From: Candidatus Aerophobetes bacterium Ae_b3b
GTDB lineage: Bacteria; Aerophobota; Aerophobia; Aerophobales; AE-B3A
Length of the DNA: 64,000 bases
Direction: 5' to 3'
Assembly: GCA_005223085.1 (NCBI GenBank)
Contig: NJBP01000004.1
Span: 1-64,000 of the forward strand
Part shown: positions 53,830 to 62,632 of the stretch, piece after piece
Position numbering within the stretch: position 1 is the stretch's first letter
Layout of the letters: each line of letters opens with the position of its first letter
Translations under genes and position numbers: made by a program
The notes under the pieces: generated by a model
Database searches by the model: none
The model's input: the letters and a program-made list of their open reading frames with translations, nothing else
Told to the model about the DNA's origin: nothing

Positions 53830-55017
53830 TTAAAGGCGAGAAAAAACGGTATCCAGAATCTTTACTGCCTCATCTATATCTCTTTCCTCAATAATTAAAG
53901 GAGGGAGAAAGCGAAGGATTTTTTCCATCGTACAGTTAATCAAAAGACCCCTGTCACGACACCTGTTGACAATATCTTTACCGGGAAACCCCAGTTCAAG
54001 TCCAATCATCAATCCCTTACCCCTCATAGCTTTAATGAAGGAATATTTTTTCTTTAGTTCCTCCAACCCAACCCGAAAGTAGTTTCCCCTCTCTCGAGCC
54101 TTTTCAACTAGATTTTCTTTTCTCACCACTTTCAGGAAGGCCAGGGCAGCCGAGCAAGCTAGAGGATTACCGCCAAAGGTAGAGGCATGAGTTCCCGGCT
54201 CAAACGCAGAAGCAACCTTCTCTTTAGCCAGAGTTGCCCCTATAGGCATTCCTCCACCCAGGGGTTTAGCCAGAGTCATCACATCCGGCTCAATCCCGTA
54301 GTGCTGGTAGGCAAACATCTTACCTGTCCTCCCCAGACCACATTGAACCTCGTCTAAGATTAACAGAATCTCCTCTTTATGGCAGAACTGGCGAAGCTCA
54401 CGTAGAAAGGTCTCTGAGGCTACATTTATCCCTCCCTCTCCCTGAATAGGCTCCAGCATTACCGCACAGGTTTTAGAAGAGATCGCTTTTTTAACTCCTT
54501 TTAGATCGTTGAAAGGGGCGTACTTGAATCCGGGAAGAAAAGGACCAAAACCATTTTGATATTTTGTCTGAGCAGTGGCTTTTAGGGTGGCCAGAGTCCT
54601 TCCGTGAAAGGAACCTTTCATAGTAATTATCTCATATCTTCTTCCGCCCAGCTTGCTACCAAACCTTCGAGCCAATTTAATGGCAGCCTCATTAGCCTCA
54701 GCCCCAGAATTAGAAAAAAATACCTTATCAGCAAAAGAGACCTCGCATAGGGCCTCGGCCAATTTAGTCTGAGGGTTAATATGATAAAGATTAGAGCAGT
54801 GAAGAAGTCTCTTGAGTTGACTTTCAACAGCTTTAACTATTTCTGGATGGCAGTGTCCTACAGCATTTACCCCGATACCAGAGATAAAGTCAAGATACTC
54901 TTTTCCATCACTGTCCCAAATCCTTACCCCTTCACCTCTTTCCATGGCTATAGGGATACGGGAATAGGTATGCATCACATATTTTTTGTCCAGTCTCACA
55001 ACTCTTCGATTGTTCAT
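53830..55017 (-). CDS. argD: Acetylornithine aminotransferase-type enzyme
   Basis: A 395-residue class III PLP aminotransferase of the ArgD group. FISGIGVNAVGHCHPEI, SNSGAEANEAAIKLAR, TMKGSFHGRTLATL, LDEVQCGLGRTGKM and the PLP lysine in MTLAKPLGGGMPIG near residue 250 are present, and FEPGTHASTFGGNPLAC completes the pattern. It would transfer the amino group of acetylornithine in arginine synthesis or act on related omega-amines. No other arginine gene is near. It starts one base after rnfC. Confidence 0.88.
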   Translation of the reverse strand: MNNRRVVRLDKKYVMHTYSRIPIAMERGEGVRIWDSDGKEYLDFISGIGVNAVGHCHPEIVKAVESQLKRLLHCSNLYHINPQTKLAEALCEVSFADKVFFSNSGAEANEAAIKLARRFGSKLGGRRYEIITMKGSFHGRTLATLKATAQTKYQNGFGPFLPGFKYAPFNDLKGVKKAISSKTCAVMLEPIQGEGGINVASETFLRELRQFCHKEEILLILDEVQCGLGRTGKMFAYQHYGIEPDVMTLAKPLGGGMPIGATLAKEKVASAFEPGTHASTFGGNPLACSAALAFLKVVRKENLVEKARERGNYFRVGLEELKKKYSFIKAMRGKGLMIGLELGFPGKDIVNRCRDRGLLINCTMEKILRFLPPLIIEERDIDEAVKILDTVFSRL

Positions 55018-55018
55018 T

Positions 55019-56332
55019 TTAAGCCTGCCTCTGGCTAACCTGAAATTTACCCAATTTCATTAGATGTACCAGGGGAATCTTGGATGGACAGACATAGGCA
55101 CAGCAGCCGCATTCAATGCAATCCATAACCCCATAATCTTTTAGACTATCCCATCTTTCTGCCTTTACCAGACGAGCAAGGATGGTAGGAACAAGACCCA
55201 TGGGGCAGTGGTCTATACAGCGGGCACACTTAATACAAGGCTCTTCCTCTCTGGCCACAGCTTCCGATTCGGTCAAAACCAGGATTCCAGATGTTCCCTT
55301 GATCACGGGAACATCTAGGGTATATTGGGATAACCCCATCATGGGGCCACCCATAATCACTTTGCTGGCGTTCTCTTTCAATCCTCCACATTCCTCAACT
55401 ACACAAGAAAAAGGGGTTCCCAGAGGAACCCAGAGATTAGCCGGCTGGCTCACCCCGGAACCAGTGATGGTAACTACCCTTTCTAAAAGAGGCTTACCCC
55501 ATTTTATGGCTTCAGCAATGGCTAGGGCTGTGCCCACATTACTCACCACCACCCCCACATCAAGAGGGAGTCCACCCGAGGGAACCTCACGATTAAGAAT
55601 TGCCTTAATGAGCATCTTCTCTCCCCCCTGGGGATACTTCGTTTTTAAAGGAACCACTTGAATATTTCCCTTGGCTTTCAATTTTTCTCTCATCAAGGCT
55701 ATAGCATCGCCCTTATTGCTTTCAATTCCCACATAACCTCTGGTAGCGCCAGTTACCTTGATAATCAGCCTTAAACCATACAAACAATCATCGGCTCTTT
55801 CCAGCATAAGACGGTGATCTCCAGTAAGATAAGGTTCACACTCACAGCCATTTAAGATTATGGTATCTATGGGTTTATTCTCGGGAGGGCTGAGTTTGAC
55901 ATGGGTAGGGAAAGCAGCCCCTCCTAATCCTACTATTCCAGCCTCCCGGATGATTTTTCTAATCTCTTTAGCCTCTAAAGATCTTGAACTGACTTCCCCT
56001 TTCTCCCAGACCTTTCTCCCATTGCCATTCCCCTCAATAATTATGGCCTCACCCTCACCTCCCACCGGGTGGGGAAGCTTCTCAATAGAGCTAACCTTTC
56101 CTGATATACTGGCGTGAATGGGACTGGAAATGAAAGAGTCGGCATCGGCGATTTTTTGGCCTTCTTCTACCAGGTCCCCTACTTTGACCAATGGTATGCC
56201 GGGAGCACCTGTATGCTGACTCAAGGGAAGGATAACCCGGGGAGGAGAAGAAATCTTTTTTATCTTTTTATCTTCACTTAATTCCTTCTTCTCCACCAAA
56301 TGAAGTCCCTGCCTGAAAGTCTTCATCCTCAC
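55019..56332 (-). CDS. rnfC: RnfC-type electron-transport subunit, solitary
   Basis: A 437-residue protein matching RnfC, the NADH-binding peripheral subunit of the Rnf ferredoxin:NAD oxidoreductase. A small N-terminal barrel (SPIHASISGKVSSIEKLPHP) precedes the flavin/NADH domain (GIVGLGGAAFPTHVKLSPP, NGCECEPYLTGDHRLM), a SLBB-like part, and two 4Fe-4S motifs (CIKCARCIDHCP and CIECGCCAYVCP). The membrane subunits RnfD, G, E, A and B are not adjacent, as they would be in a normal operon. Instead rpe lies upstream and argD downstream. Confidence 0.88.
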   Translation of the reverse strand: MRMKTFRQGLHLVEKKELSEDKKIKKISSPPRVILPLSQHTGAPGIPLVKVGDLVEEGQKIADADSFISSPIHASISGKVSSIEKLPHPVGGEGEAIIIEGNGNGRKVWEKGEVSSRSLEAKEIRKIIREAGIVGLGGAAFPTHVKLSPPENKPIDTIILNGCECEPYLTGDHRLMLERADDCLYGLRLIIKVTGATRGYVGIESNKGDAIALMREKLKAKGNIQVVPLKTKYPQGGEKMLIKAILNREVPSGGLPLDVGVVVSNVGTALAIAEAIKWGKPLLERVVTITGSGVSQPANLWVPLGTPFSCVVEECGGLKENASKVIMGGPMMGLSQYTLDVPVIKGTSGILVLTESEAVAREEEPCIKCARCIDHCPMGLVPTILARLVKAERWDSLKDYGVMDCIECGCCAYVCPSKIPLVHLMKLGKFQVSQRQA

Positions 56333-56337
56333 CTCTC

Positions 56338-57015
56338 CTATTTTTCGGGGTCAAAGCCGCAGATCTTCCTGAAGGATCTGGTGGCTTTCTCCAGATCCTC
56401 CTTTCCACTGAATATACTTGATGTACCGGCTACCAAGACATTGGCCCCAGCAGAAAGGACCTGCGGGACAGTTTTCTCATTGATATTACCATCTACTTCA
56501 ACGTCTATGTTGAGCTCTTTTTCTTCGATTAGCTCTCGTAAGCGCTTGATTTTAGGTACCACTGCCGGAATAAAGGCTTGCCCAGCATATCCGGGATCAA
56601 CGGTCATCAATAAGACCATATCAACCTCTGCCAATACATATTCAATCGAGGAAAGAGGTGTAGCCGGATTAAGAGCCACACACGCCCTCATTCCGTTTTC
56701 TTTGATTACATCGATTACACGGTACAGAAAATGACAAACCTCCACATGGATGGAGATGATGTTGCTTCCCACCTCAGCGAATCTGCCAATGTATTTCTCT
56801 GGATTAGTAATTTGGAGATGTGCATCAAACGGAAGAGAGGTTTTATCTCTTAAAGATTCGAGAATCAGCGGTCCCAGCATCAGATTGGGAACAAAATGGC
56901 CATCCATAATATCGAAGTGGAAGAGATCTATCCCTCCCTTTTCCAGTTTCTTTATTTCATCCCCCAGCCTGGTAAGATCTGCACACATTAATGAGGCAGC
57001 AACTTTCACTTTCAT
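56338..57015 (-). CDS. rpe: Ribulose-phosphate 3-epimerase
   Basis: A canonical 225-residue epimerase linking ribulose and xylulose 5-phosphates. ASLMCADLTRLGDEIKKL, the metal ligands in FHFDIMDGHFVPN and AHLQI, the lid MTVDPGYAGQAFIP and VDGNINEKTVP are present. GGAG lies seven bases before the ATG. Its position between xylulokinase and RnfC suggests it routes xylulose 5-phosphate from the kinase into the pentose phosphate pathway. Compare the divergent copy at 586-1263. Confidence 0.93.
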   Translation of the reverse strand: MKVKVAASLMCADLTRLGDEIKKLEKGGIDLFHFDIMDGHFVPNLMLGPLILESLRDKTSLPFDAHLQITNPEKYIGRFAEVGSNIISIHVEVCHFLYRVIDVIKENGMRACVALNPATPLSSIEYVLAEVDMVLLMTVDPGYAGQAFIPAVVPKIKRLRELIEEKELNIDVEVDGNINEKTVPQVLSAGANVLVAGTSSIFSGKEDLEKATRSFRKICGFDPEK

Positions 57016-57038
57016 GTTTTTCTCCAGCCAAAGTTAAT

Positions 57039-57152
57039 CTATGAGTTCAAGCCCAGATTCTCTATTTTTTTAGGGGTAGGTATCCCCTCCTTACTCCATC
57101 TTCTTGCCTCATAATACTCGTCAAGCTCAACTGCATACATATCCTCCTCCAT
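57039..57152 (-). pseudogene. Aldehyde:ferredoxin oxidoreductase C-terminal fragment
   Basis: A 37-codon frame ending 24 bases before rpe. Its peptide contains LDEYYEARRWSKEGIPTPKK and ends in LGLNS, which is the usual C-terminus of tungsten aldehyde:ferredoxin oxidoreductases (LDEYYxxRGWdxxGxPTpexL). The other roughly 560 residues, including the cofactor sites, are gone. A GGAGGAG precedes an in-frame ATG, so a short peptide might still be made. It suggests the enzyme once headed the rpe-rnfC-argD operon. Confidence 0.75.
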
Positions 57153-57220
57153 CCGGCATTTCCTCTCCTTTCAAAAAAACCATCATTTTGATTCTGATAA
57201 TTTTTAAACTTTGCCAACTG

Positions 57221-58753
57221 CTATTTTAAGGAAGCGATTTGCTCATAAATGGGCACCAGAGCTTGGTACGCATTCTTAAAGATAGGATATAGTCTCTCAT
57301 ATCTTTCCCGGGCCGAGGGACGAGGACTCTGGACCTCCACAATCTTTACCAACCTCTCTGCCACTCTAAAATTTTTAAAAATCCCCGTGCCTATTCCACC
57401 GGCAATAGCAGCCCCCAATGAGGTAGCCTCCTCTATTAAGAGAGGGCAAAGAATTTTTCTTCCATAAACATCAGCCATGATCTGGCGCAGCAGCCTTCCT
57501 TTCGCTCCCCCTCCAATGACCCTCACTTCCTCTACCCGAGCACCTTGATGCTCAAAAGCATCCAGGATAATCTTCAGGTTAAAGACAATACCCTCCAGAA
57601 CAGATCTAATAAGATGTTCTCTTTTATGAGTAAGGGTAAGACCGATAAATGCTCCCTTTGCATCCGGATTCCAGTAAGGACTTCTCTCCCCCATTAAATA
57701 TGGTAGAAAAAGTAAATTTTGAGCACCAGGCTCAACCGATTCTGCCTTCAAATCCATAATTTCATAGGGATCTACCTTTGCCTCTCTGGCAGCTTCAGTC
57801 TCCACCCAGCAGATATTATCCTTGAGCCACTGATAAGCTCCTCCGGCGGTCTGCATAGTACCGGCAGGCATAAACATTCCCGGATCAAGGTGAGAGAAGG
57901 TAAATGTTCGTTTTTCTGGATCATAAATAGGTTTTCGACTGGCCAGAGCAATCCAGGAAGAAGAACCCACGTAGTTATAAGAACTCCCTTCCCTTACCAC
58001 TCCCGCTCCTACCGCAGCACAAGGTCCATCACCTCCACCCATCACTACCGGGGTGCCCGGCCCAAGGAAAGCCTCTTCACTAATTTCTCTGGTGACCTCA
58101 CCCACTACATCTATAGAAGTATGTAATTCAGGCAAAATTTCCACGGGGATCCTGATCAGCTTTAACATCTGGGAAGACCACTCTCTTTTCTGGATATCAA
58201 ACAGATTCATCCCCGAGGCATCAGAATAATCAGTAGCAAACCGATGAGTTAATCGGTAAATAATATAATCCTTGGCATGTACGAACTTATGCACCTTTTT
58301 GAAAATTCCCGGTTCATTGTCCCTGACCCACATGATCTTGGCCGCTGAATAAGTGGGACTGATGCGATGACCAGTAATTGTATACACCTCATCTTCTCCC
58401 ACAATCTCCCTAATTCGGTTTGCCTGCTCAACTCCCCTTTGATCTGCCCAGATAATGGAGTTTCGTAAAGGATTTCCCTGCTTATCCAGAGGCAGACATC
58501 CCATCATCTGTCCACTAAAGCTCACGCAAGCCACATTTTTTTTAGATATTCTGGCCTTTTTTAATAGATCTTGCGTAGAAACACAAACCGCTTTCCACCA
58601 ATCCAGGGGGTTCTGTTCCGCCCAATTCACTCCAGGATAATGGGTCGCATAACTATGAAAACTACTAGCTACGAGCTTTCCGGCTGAATCGTAGAGGGTC
58701 GCCTTATTGCCGGTGGTGCCCAGGTCATGGGCTAAAATATATTCTTTTTTCAT
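57221..58753 (-). CDS. xylB: Xylulokinase
   Basis: A 510-residue FGGY kinase. ILAHDLGTTGNKATLYD is phosphate-1, the substrate loop is VSFSGQMMGCLPLD (close to the SGQMHG of xylulokinase), the catalytic Asp lies in GGGDGPCAAVGAG near residue 241, and VIGGGAKGRLLRQIMADV is the adenosine motif. Among the three FGGY kinases in the window it is the one most like true XylB. With DeoC, an aldo/keto reductase and rpe it forms the soluble part of the second sugar operon. Confidence 0.88.
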   Translation of the reverse strand: MKKEYILAHDLGTTGNKATLYDSAGKLVASSFHSYATHYPGVNWAEQNPLDWWKAVCVSTQDLLKKARISKKNVACVSFSGQMMGCLPLDKQGNPLRNSIIWADQRGVEQANRIREIVGEDEVYTITGHRISPTYSAAKIMWVRDNEPGIFKKVHKFVHAKDYIIYRLTHRFATDYSDASGMNLFDIQKREWSSQMLKLIRIPVEILPELHTSIDVVGEVTREISEEAFLGPGTPVVMGGGDGPCAAVGAGVVREGSSYNYVGSSSWIALASRKPIYDPEKRTFTFSHLDPGMFMPAGTMQTAGGAYQWLKDNICWVETEAAREAKVDPYEIMDLKAESVEPGAQNLLFLPYLMGERSPYWNPDAKGAFIGLTLTHKREHLIRSVLEGIVFNLKIILDAFEHQGARVEEVRVIGGGAKGRLLRQIMADVYGRKILCPLLIEEATSLGAAIAGGIGTGIFKNFRVAERLVKIVEVQSPRPSARERYERLYPIFKNAYQALVPIYEQIASLK

Positions 58754-58795
58754 TTTTAGAAGGTTTTTGTATTGACTAGCACAGATTTAAATGTT

Positions 58796-59797
58796 TTATC
58801 TTCTCCTGGTATACCTTTCAATAAACCGGTATGGGTAGGGAAGGGGGATATCGCTCGCTTTTTTCAGTTTATTCATCTCCTCCTCTGAAAGCTGCCAACC
58901 CATACACCCTAAATTTTCTTTTAACTGCTCTAAGGAGCGTGCGCCCAGAATGGGGGCAGTTATACCGGGCTGTTGCAGAATCCAGTTCAGGGCTATTTGA
59001 GCAGGAGTTTTTCCGCGATTTTTGCCTATTTCAATAAGGTTATCAATAACCCGCCAGGTGAGTTCACTTTCACGCTGCTCTGGTTGATCATCCCATCTAT
59101 CTTTCCTACCGACCCTACTGTTGGGTGGAGGGGACTGATTTCGCCTGTACTTGCCTGCAAGCCATCCACCTGCTATGGGAGACCAGGCCAGAAAGCCTAG
59201 TCCCTCCTCTCTGCAGAGAGGAAGAAGCTCCCACTCGGTACTTCTCACAATGAGGCTGTATTCGGCTTGCAGAGACCTAAAAGATTCCCATCCGTGAATT
59301 TTGCTGAGCATTAAAGCTTTTTGGAGTTGAGAGGCAGTGTAATTAGAAGCCCCCATATAACGGATTTTTCCCGCCCTCAATAAATCATCCATGGCACCCA
59401 AGGTTTCTTCTAATGGTGTTGAGATGTCAAAACAGTGAACCTGGTAAAGATCAACGTAATCGGTTTTTAGCCTGCGTAGGCTCTCATTGATTGACTGGAA
59501 AATGTGCTTTCGTGATGCACCTGTATCATTAGGACCATCTCCGGTAGGGAAAAAGACTTTAGTAGCAATAATCACCGAATGTCTGTTTTCTCTCGCTTTC
59601 AGCCAGGAACCGAGCATTGACTCTGCTACCCCGTTATTGTATATATCAGCGGTGTCGAAAAAATTGCCTCCCGCCCCCACGAACAAATCTGCCATGGCGT
59701 GCGCGGTTTTCTCGTCTGCGCCCCAGCCGAATGTCTGTGTCCCGAGGACAAGCTCAGAAACCTTCAGCCCGGTATCCCCAAGAAATCGGTACTGCAC
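58796..59797 (-). CDS. Aldo/keto reductase
   Basis: A 333-residue NADPH-dependent reductase of the YajO/YghZ-like AKR group. The catalytic tetrad is visible: Asp and Tyr in FDTADIYNNGVAES, Lys in IIATKVFFP and His in YQVHCFD. The NADP-binding end reads ILGARSLEQLKENLG. It would reduce an aldehyde or ketone of the sugar taken up. It starts with GTG after AAGGAGGAAG and has its own promoter at 59827-59854. Confidence 0.9.
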   Translation of the reverse strand: MQYRFLGDTGLKVSELVLGTQTFGWGADEKTAHAMADLFVGAGGNFFDTADIYNNGVAESMLGSWLKARENRHSVIIATKVFFPTGDGPNDTGASRKHIFQSINESLRRLKTDYVDLYQVHCFDISTPLEETLGAMDDLLRAGKIRYMGASNYTASQLQKALMLSKIHGWESFRSLQAEYSLIVRSTEWELLPLCREEGLGFLAWSPIAGGWLAGKYRRNQSPPPNSRVGRKDRWDDQPEQRESELTWRVIDNLIEIGKNRGKTPAQIALNWILQQPGITAPILGARSLEQLKENLGCMGWQLSEEEMNKLKKASDIPLPYPYRFIERYTRRR

Positions 59798-59826
59798 GTC
59801 TTCCTCCTTTTTATCTGTTGTAAAAA

Positions 59827-59854
59827 ATTATAGTCTCTCTGTTTAATAAATCAA
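59827..59854 (-). promoter_or_regulatory. Promoter before the aldo/keto reductase gene
   Basis: TTGATT (59854-59849), 16 bases, TATAAT (59832-59827) on the minus strand, about 30 bases before the GTG start. It would allow the aldo/keto reductase and xylulokinase to be transcribed separately from the transporter and deoC. Confidence 0.65.
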
Positions 59855-59918
59855 GAAAAGCAACATAAATATTCTTATTAACAAAAGCAAACGGTGCAAG
59901 TTAACTCTGAGGTAAAAT

Positions 59919-60641
59919 TCATTTATAATTCCTGGAAACCCAGTCTTCCATAATAGTCTGAGTAGCACTTGTTCCTAGACGGGTTGCTCCCGCTTCAATC
60001 ATGGCGAGAGCATCACTTAACCCACGGATTCCACCGGATGCCTTGACACCGAGACGAGGACCTACTGTCCGATACATTAATTTTATATCTTCGACCTTAG
60101 CCCCTTCGGGACCAAAACCGGTCGAGGTTTTGACATAATGAGCCCCCGCTTCTTCCGCCAGCTTGCATGCCTCGATCTTCTCGTGCTCATTCAGGTAACA
60201 CGTCTCCAGGATTACTTTCACCAGAGCACCTCTTCCGGCTTCCACCACCTGTTGGATCTCTTCACGCACATACTTGTAGTCACCTTCTTTCAAAGCTCCA
60301 ACATTAAGGACCATATCAAGCTCCGCAGCGCCATCTTCTACAGCTCGTTGTGCCTCGGCCTTCTTCATTACAGGAGCATTTGCTCCCAGAGGAAAACCAA
60401 TCACCGCATCTACTTTTACCTCAGAGTTTTTCAAAATGTCGGCACAGAGTCTCACATAGCAAGGATTGACACAGATCGCGGCGACCTTGTATTTCAAAGC
60501 GATGCTACAGCCTTCTCTAATCTCTACTTCAGTAGAGGACGGTTTGAGAACAGCATGGTCTATAGTCTTTGCCAATTGTTTCTCTGTAAGAGATGAAACT
60601 TCTAGCTTCTGTATAACTCTTTCCCATCCACCGTTTGGCAT
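59919..60641 (-). CDS. deoC: Deoxyribose-phosphate aldolase
   Basis: A 240-residue class I aldolase that splits 2-deoxyribose 5-phosphate into acetaldehyde and glyceraldehyde 3-phosphate. KTIDHAVLKPSST opens the barrel. The proton-relay Asp is in AELDMVLNVGAL, a Lys in ALVKVILET, and the Schiff-base Lys in YVKTSTGFGPEGA. VKASGGIRGLSDAL binds phosphate. A 33-codon frame with a GGGAGG site overlaps its start upstream and may couple translation. Its place next to sugar permeases suggests a catabolic rather than nucleoside-salvage role. Confidence 0.93.
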   Translation of the reverse strand: MPNGGWERVIQKLEVSSLTEKQLAKTIDHAVLKPSSTEVEIREGCSIALKYKVAAICVNPCYVRLCADILKNSEVKVDAVIGFPLGANAPVMKKAEAQRAVEDGAAELDMVLNVGALKEGDYKYVREEIQQVVEAGRGALVKVILETCYLNEHEKIEACKLAEEAGAHYVKTSTGFGPEGAKVEDIKLMYRTVGPRLGVKASGGIRGLSDALAMIEAGATRLGTSATQTIMEDWVSRNYK

Positions 60642-60751
60642 GGATTCACCTCACTCTTTGAAGTCACCAGGACCTGCATCATAACCTGGATATGGCGTGA
60701 CATTACCTCCCGTATATCATGCCACGGAAGGTGTCAACGGTATGACCAAAT

Positions 60752-61657
60752 CTATTCTTTGAGTGCACCGAAGGTAAGTCCGCGAACAAGGAATTTTGAT
60801 ACAAACGTTGTCAAAATCACCACGGGAATAATACCTATGAGGGATATAGAAGCCACCTTCCAGAACTCAAGACCCTTACTGGTAAGAGCTCCTGCGATAA
60901 GAATAGGAATGGTAGTTGCCTTGTGGAAACCGAGCACCAAAACGAAGATGAACTCATTCCAAGAAAAGATGAAGGACAGAACATAAACTGCAACTAAACC
61001 TGGAGCTGCTAAAGGAAGCGCAATCCGAAAGAAAGCTCCCAAATGTGAACAACCGTCTATGAAAGCCGCATCTTCCAAATCCCGAGGGAGATCCCTGAAA
61101 AAATCCATCATTAACCATACACCAAGAGGAAGGTTCAAGACCGTATGTGCCATAATGATGGCAAGAGGGTTGTCCAAAAGTCTTAAGGTTCTCATGAAGA
61201 GAAAATAAGGAATCACCACCGCAACTGGAGGGAACATCCGATTCGAAAGAATCCAGACTGCAATATCCTTGTTTTTCCAACCTCTGAATACGAACCGACC
61301 CAACGAGTAGCCCGCAAAAGCTCCAAGCAGAAGCACTAAGGCACTCGAACAGGAGGCAATGAGGATAGAGTTCTTTAGAGACCTCAGCGTTCTCTCTCCC
61401 GCGGTTATGAATACAAAATGCCAACCCTGCAGAGTGGGTTTGAACTGTACCCAGGGAATGAAAGTCGGGTTGAACGCATCCCCTGTATGCTTAAAGGAGG
61501 TGATTACCGCCCAGAAGATTGGGAACATGGTCCAAATTGTGAAAACTACCATTATCAGCCATAAAATGGTCCAACCAAGTGGGGATCTTTTTTGCGTTCC
61601 AAGCTCTATCCTTCGCTGACGTCGCAGATTCTTGCGCTCGTTTCTTTGATTGTCCAC
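60752..61657 (-). CDS. Sugar ABC transporter permease (MalG type)
   Basis: A 301-residue CUT1 permease with six membrane segments after an unusually basic N-terminus (NERKNLRRQRRIELGTQKR). The EAA loop is DLEDAAFIDGCSHLGAFFRI, and the ending SKFLVRGLTFGALKE is MalG-like. It follows its MalF-type partner after nine bases and precedes deoC. Confidence 0.9.
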   Translation of the reverse strand: MDNQRNERKNLRRQRRIELGTQKRSPLGWTILWLIMVVFTIWTMFPIFWAVITSFKHTGDAFNPTFIPWVQFKPTLQGWHFVFITAGERTLRSLKNSILIASCSSALVLLLGAFAGYSLGRFVFRGWKNKDIAVWILSNRMFPPVAVVIPYFLFMRTLRLLDNPLAIIMAHTVLNLPLGVWLMMDFFRDLPRDLEDAAFIDGCSHLGAFFRIALPLAAPGLVAVYVLSFIFSWNEFIFVLVLGFHKATTIPILIAGALTSKGLEFWKVASISLIGIIPVVILTTFVSKFLVRGLTFGALKE

Positions 61658-61666
61658 GGGCTACCT

Positions 61667-62548
61667 CTAAATCTTCTTCCTAAGCCGGGATAATAGAATT
61701 AATGATATCCCTAGTACGATGAGGAGAAAGATCCATGACATGGCCGATCCTTTTCCCAGGTTCATCCACTTTATTCCTGTAAGATACACATAAAATGAGA
61801 GGGCTTCTGTAGCATTCGCCGGACCAGCACTGGTAATACCGAAGATAAGCTCGAAAAGTTTAAACGCATCAATAATCCTAATAAGGACAATGGTTACAAT
61901 AATCGGTGCAACTAAGGGAAAAGTAATCTTTCGAAAAACCTGGAAGTTTGAAGCACCGTCTACGGCTGCAGCATCATAGATTTCAACCGGAAGAGCTTGA
62001 AAGGCAGCGAAAAGTACCAGGAACATAAAGGGCGTCCACTCCCAAACATCAACCATTACGATTGTGAACGGCGCAACAACAACAGATGTAGTCCACTTTA
62101 CCTTGGCAAGCCCGATTGTCTGAAGAGCGGTATTTATGATTCCAATGTCAGGATGAAGCATCATTTTCCATAGGAAGGCTACTGCTATGGGAGGGCAGGC
62201 CATTGGGATAAGGAATAGAACTCGGAAAAAGTTTCGCCCTCGAAAATTATTGTGGAGAAGATGAGCTAGTCCCAGACCTATACCCAGTTGAATTACCACA
62301 GTCAAGAAGACAAAACGAACCGTAAACCACAAAGCGCTCCAGAACCTGGGGTCTTTGAACAGGATGTCCCGAAAATTAGTGATACCTGTCCATTCAGGGT
62401 TTTCCATTATTGTTGCCAGCCACTTGGTGAAAGACAGGCGAAGTGACCAGGTTAGGGGGAAGATAGCCATTACAATAAGGTAAGCAAGGCAGGGTAGAAG
62501 AAAAAACCACTTTATGACGTGTTTACGGTATGCGTATTTCAATTCCAC
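61667..62548 (-). CDS. Sugar ABC transporter permease (MalF type)
   Basis: A 293-residue permease with six membrane segments (first near residues 14-32) and the EAA loop EIYDAAAVDGASNFQVFRKI. It is the partner of the permease at 60752-61657. A strong hairpin separates it from the binding-protein gene upstream. No ATPase gene is seen between here and the window edge. Confidence 0.9.
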   Translation of the reverse strand: MELKYAYRKHVIKWFFLLPCLAYLIVMAIFPLTWSLRLSFTKWLATIMENPEWTGITNFRDILFKDPRFWSALWFTVRFVFLTVVIQLGIGLGLAHLLHNNFRGRNFFRVLFLIPMACPPIAVAFLWKMMLHPDIGIINTALQTIGLAKVKWTTSVVVAPFTIVMVDVWEWTPFMFLVLFAAFQALPVEIYDAAAVDGASNFQVFRKITFPLVAPIIVTIVLIRIIDAFKLFELIFGITSAGPANATEALSFYVYLTGIKWMNLGKGSAMSWIFLLIVLGISLILLSRLRKKI

Positions 62549-62570
62549 CTTTAGGTTTTACAAGTATTGA

Positions 62571-62607
62571 TTTGCCTGGTCCCGAAGAAAATCCGGGACC
62601 AGGCAAA
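62571..62607 (-). other. 14-bp hairpin between binding-protein and permease genes
   Basis: TTTGCCTGGTCCCG (62571-62584) pairs perfectly with 62594-62607 around a nine-base loop. It lies 25 bases after the binding-protein stop, in the same relative place as 38988-39014 of the first ABC operon. It probably limits permease relative to binding-protein expression. Confidence 0.75.
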
Positions 62608-62632
62608 GGAACTCTTCGAGGTCTGTCCTATC

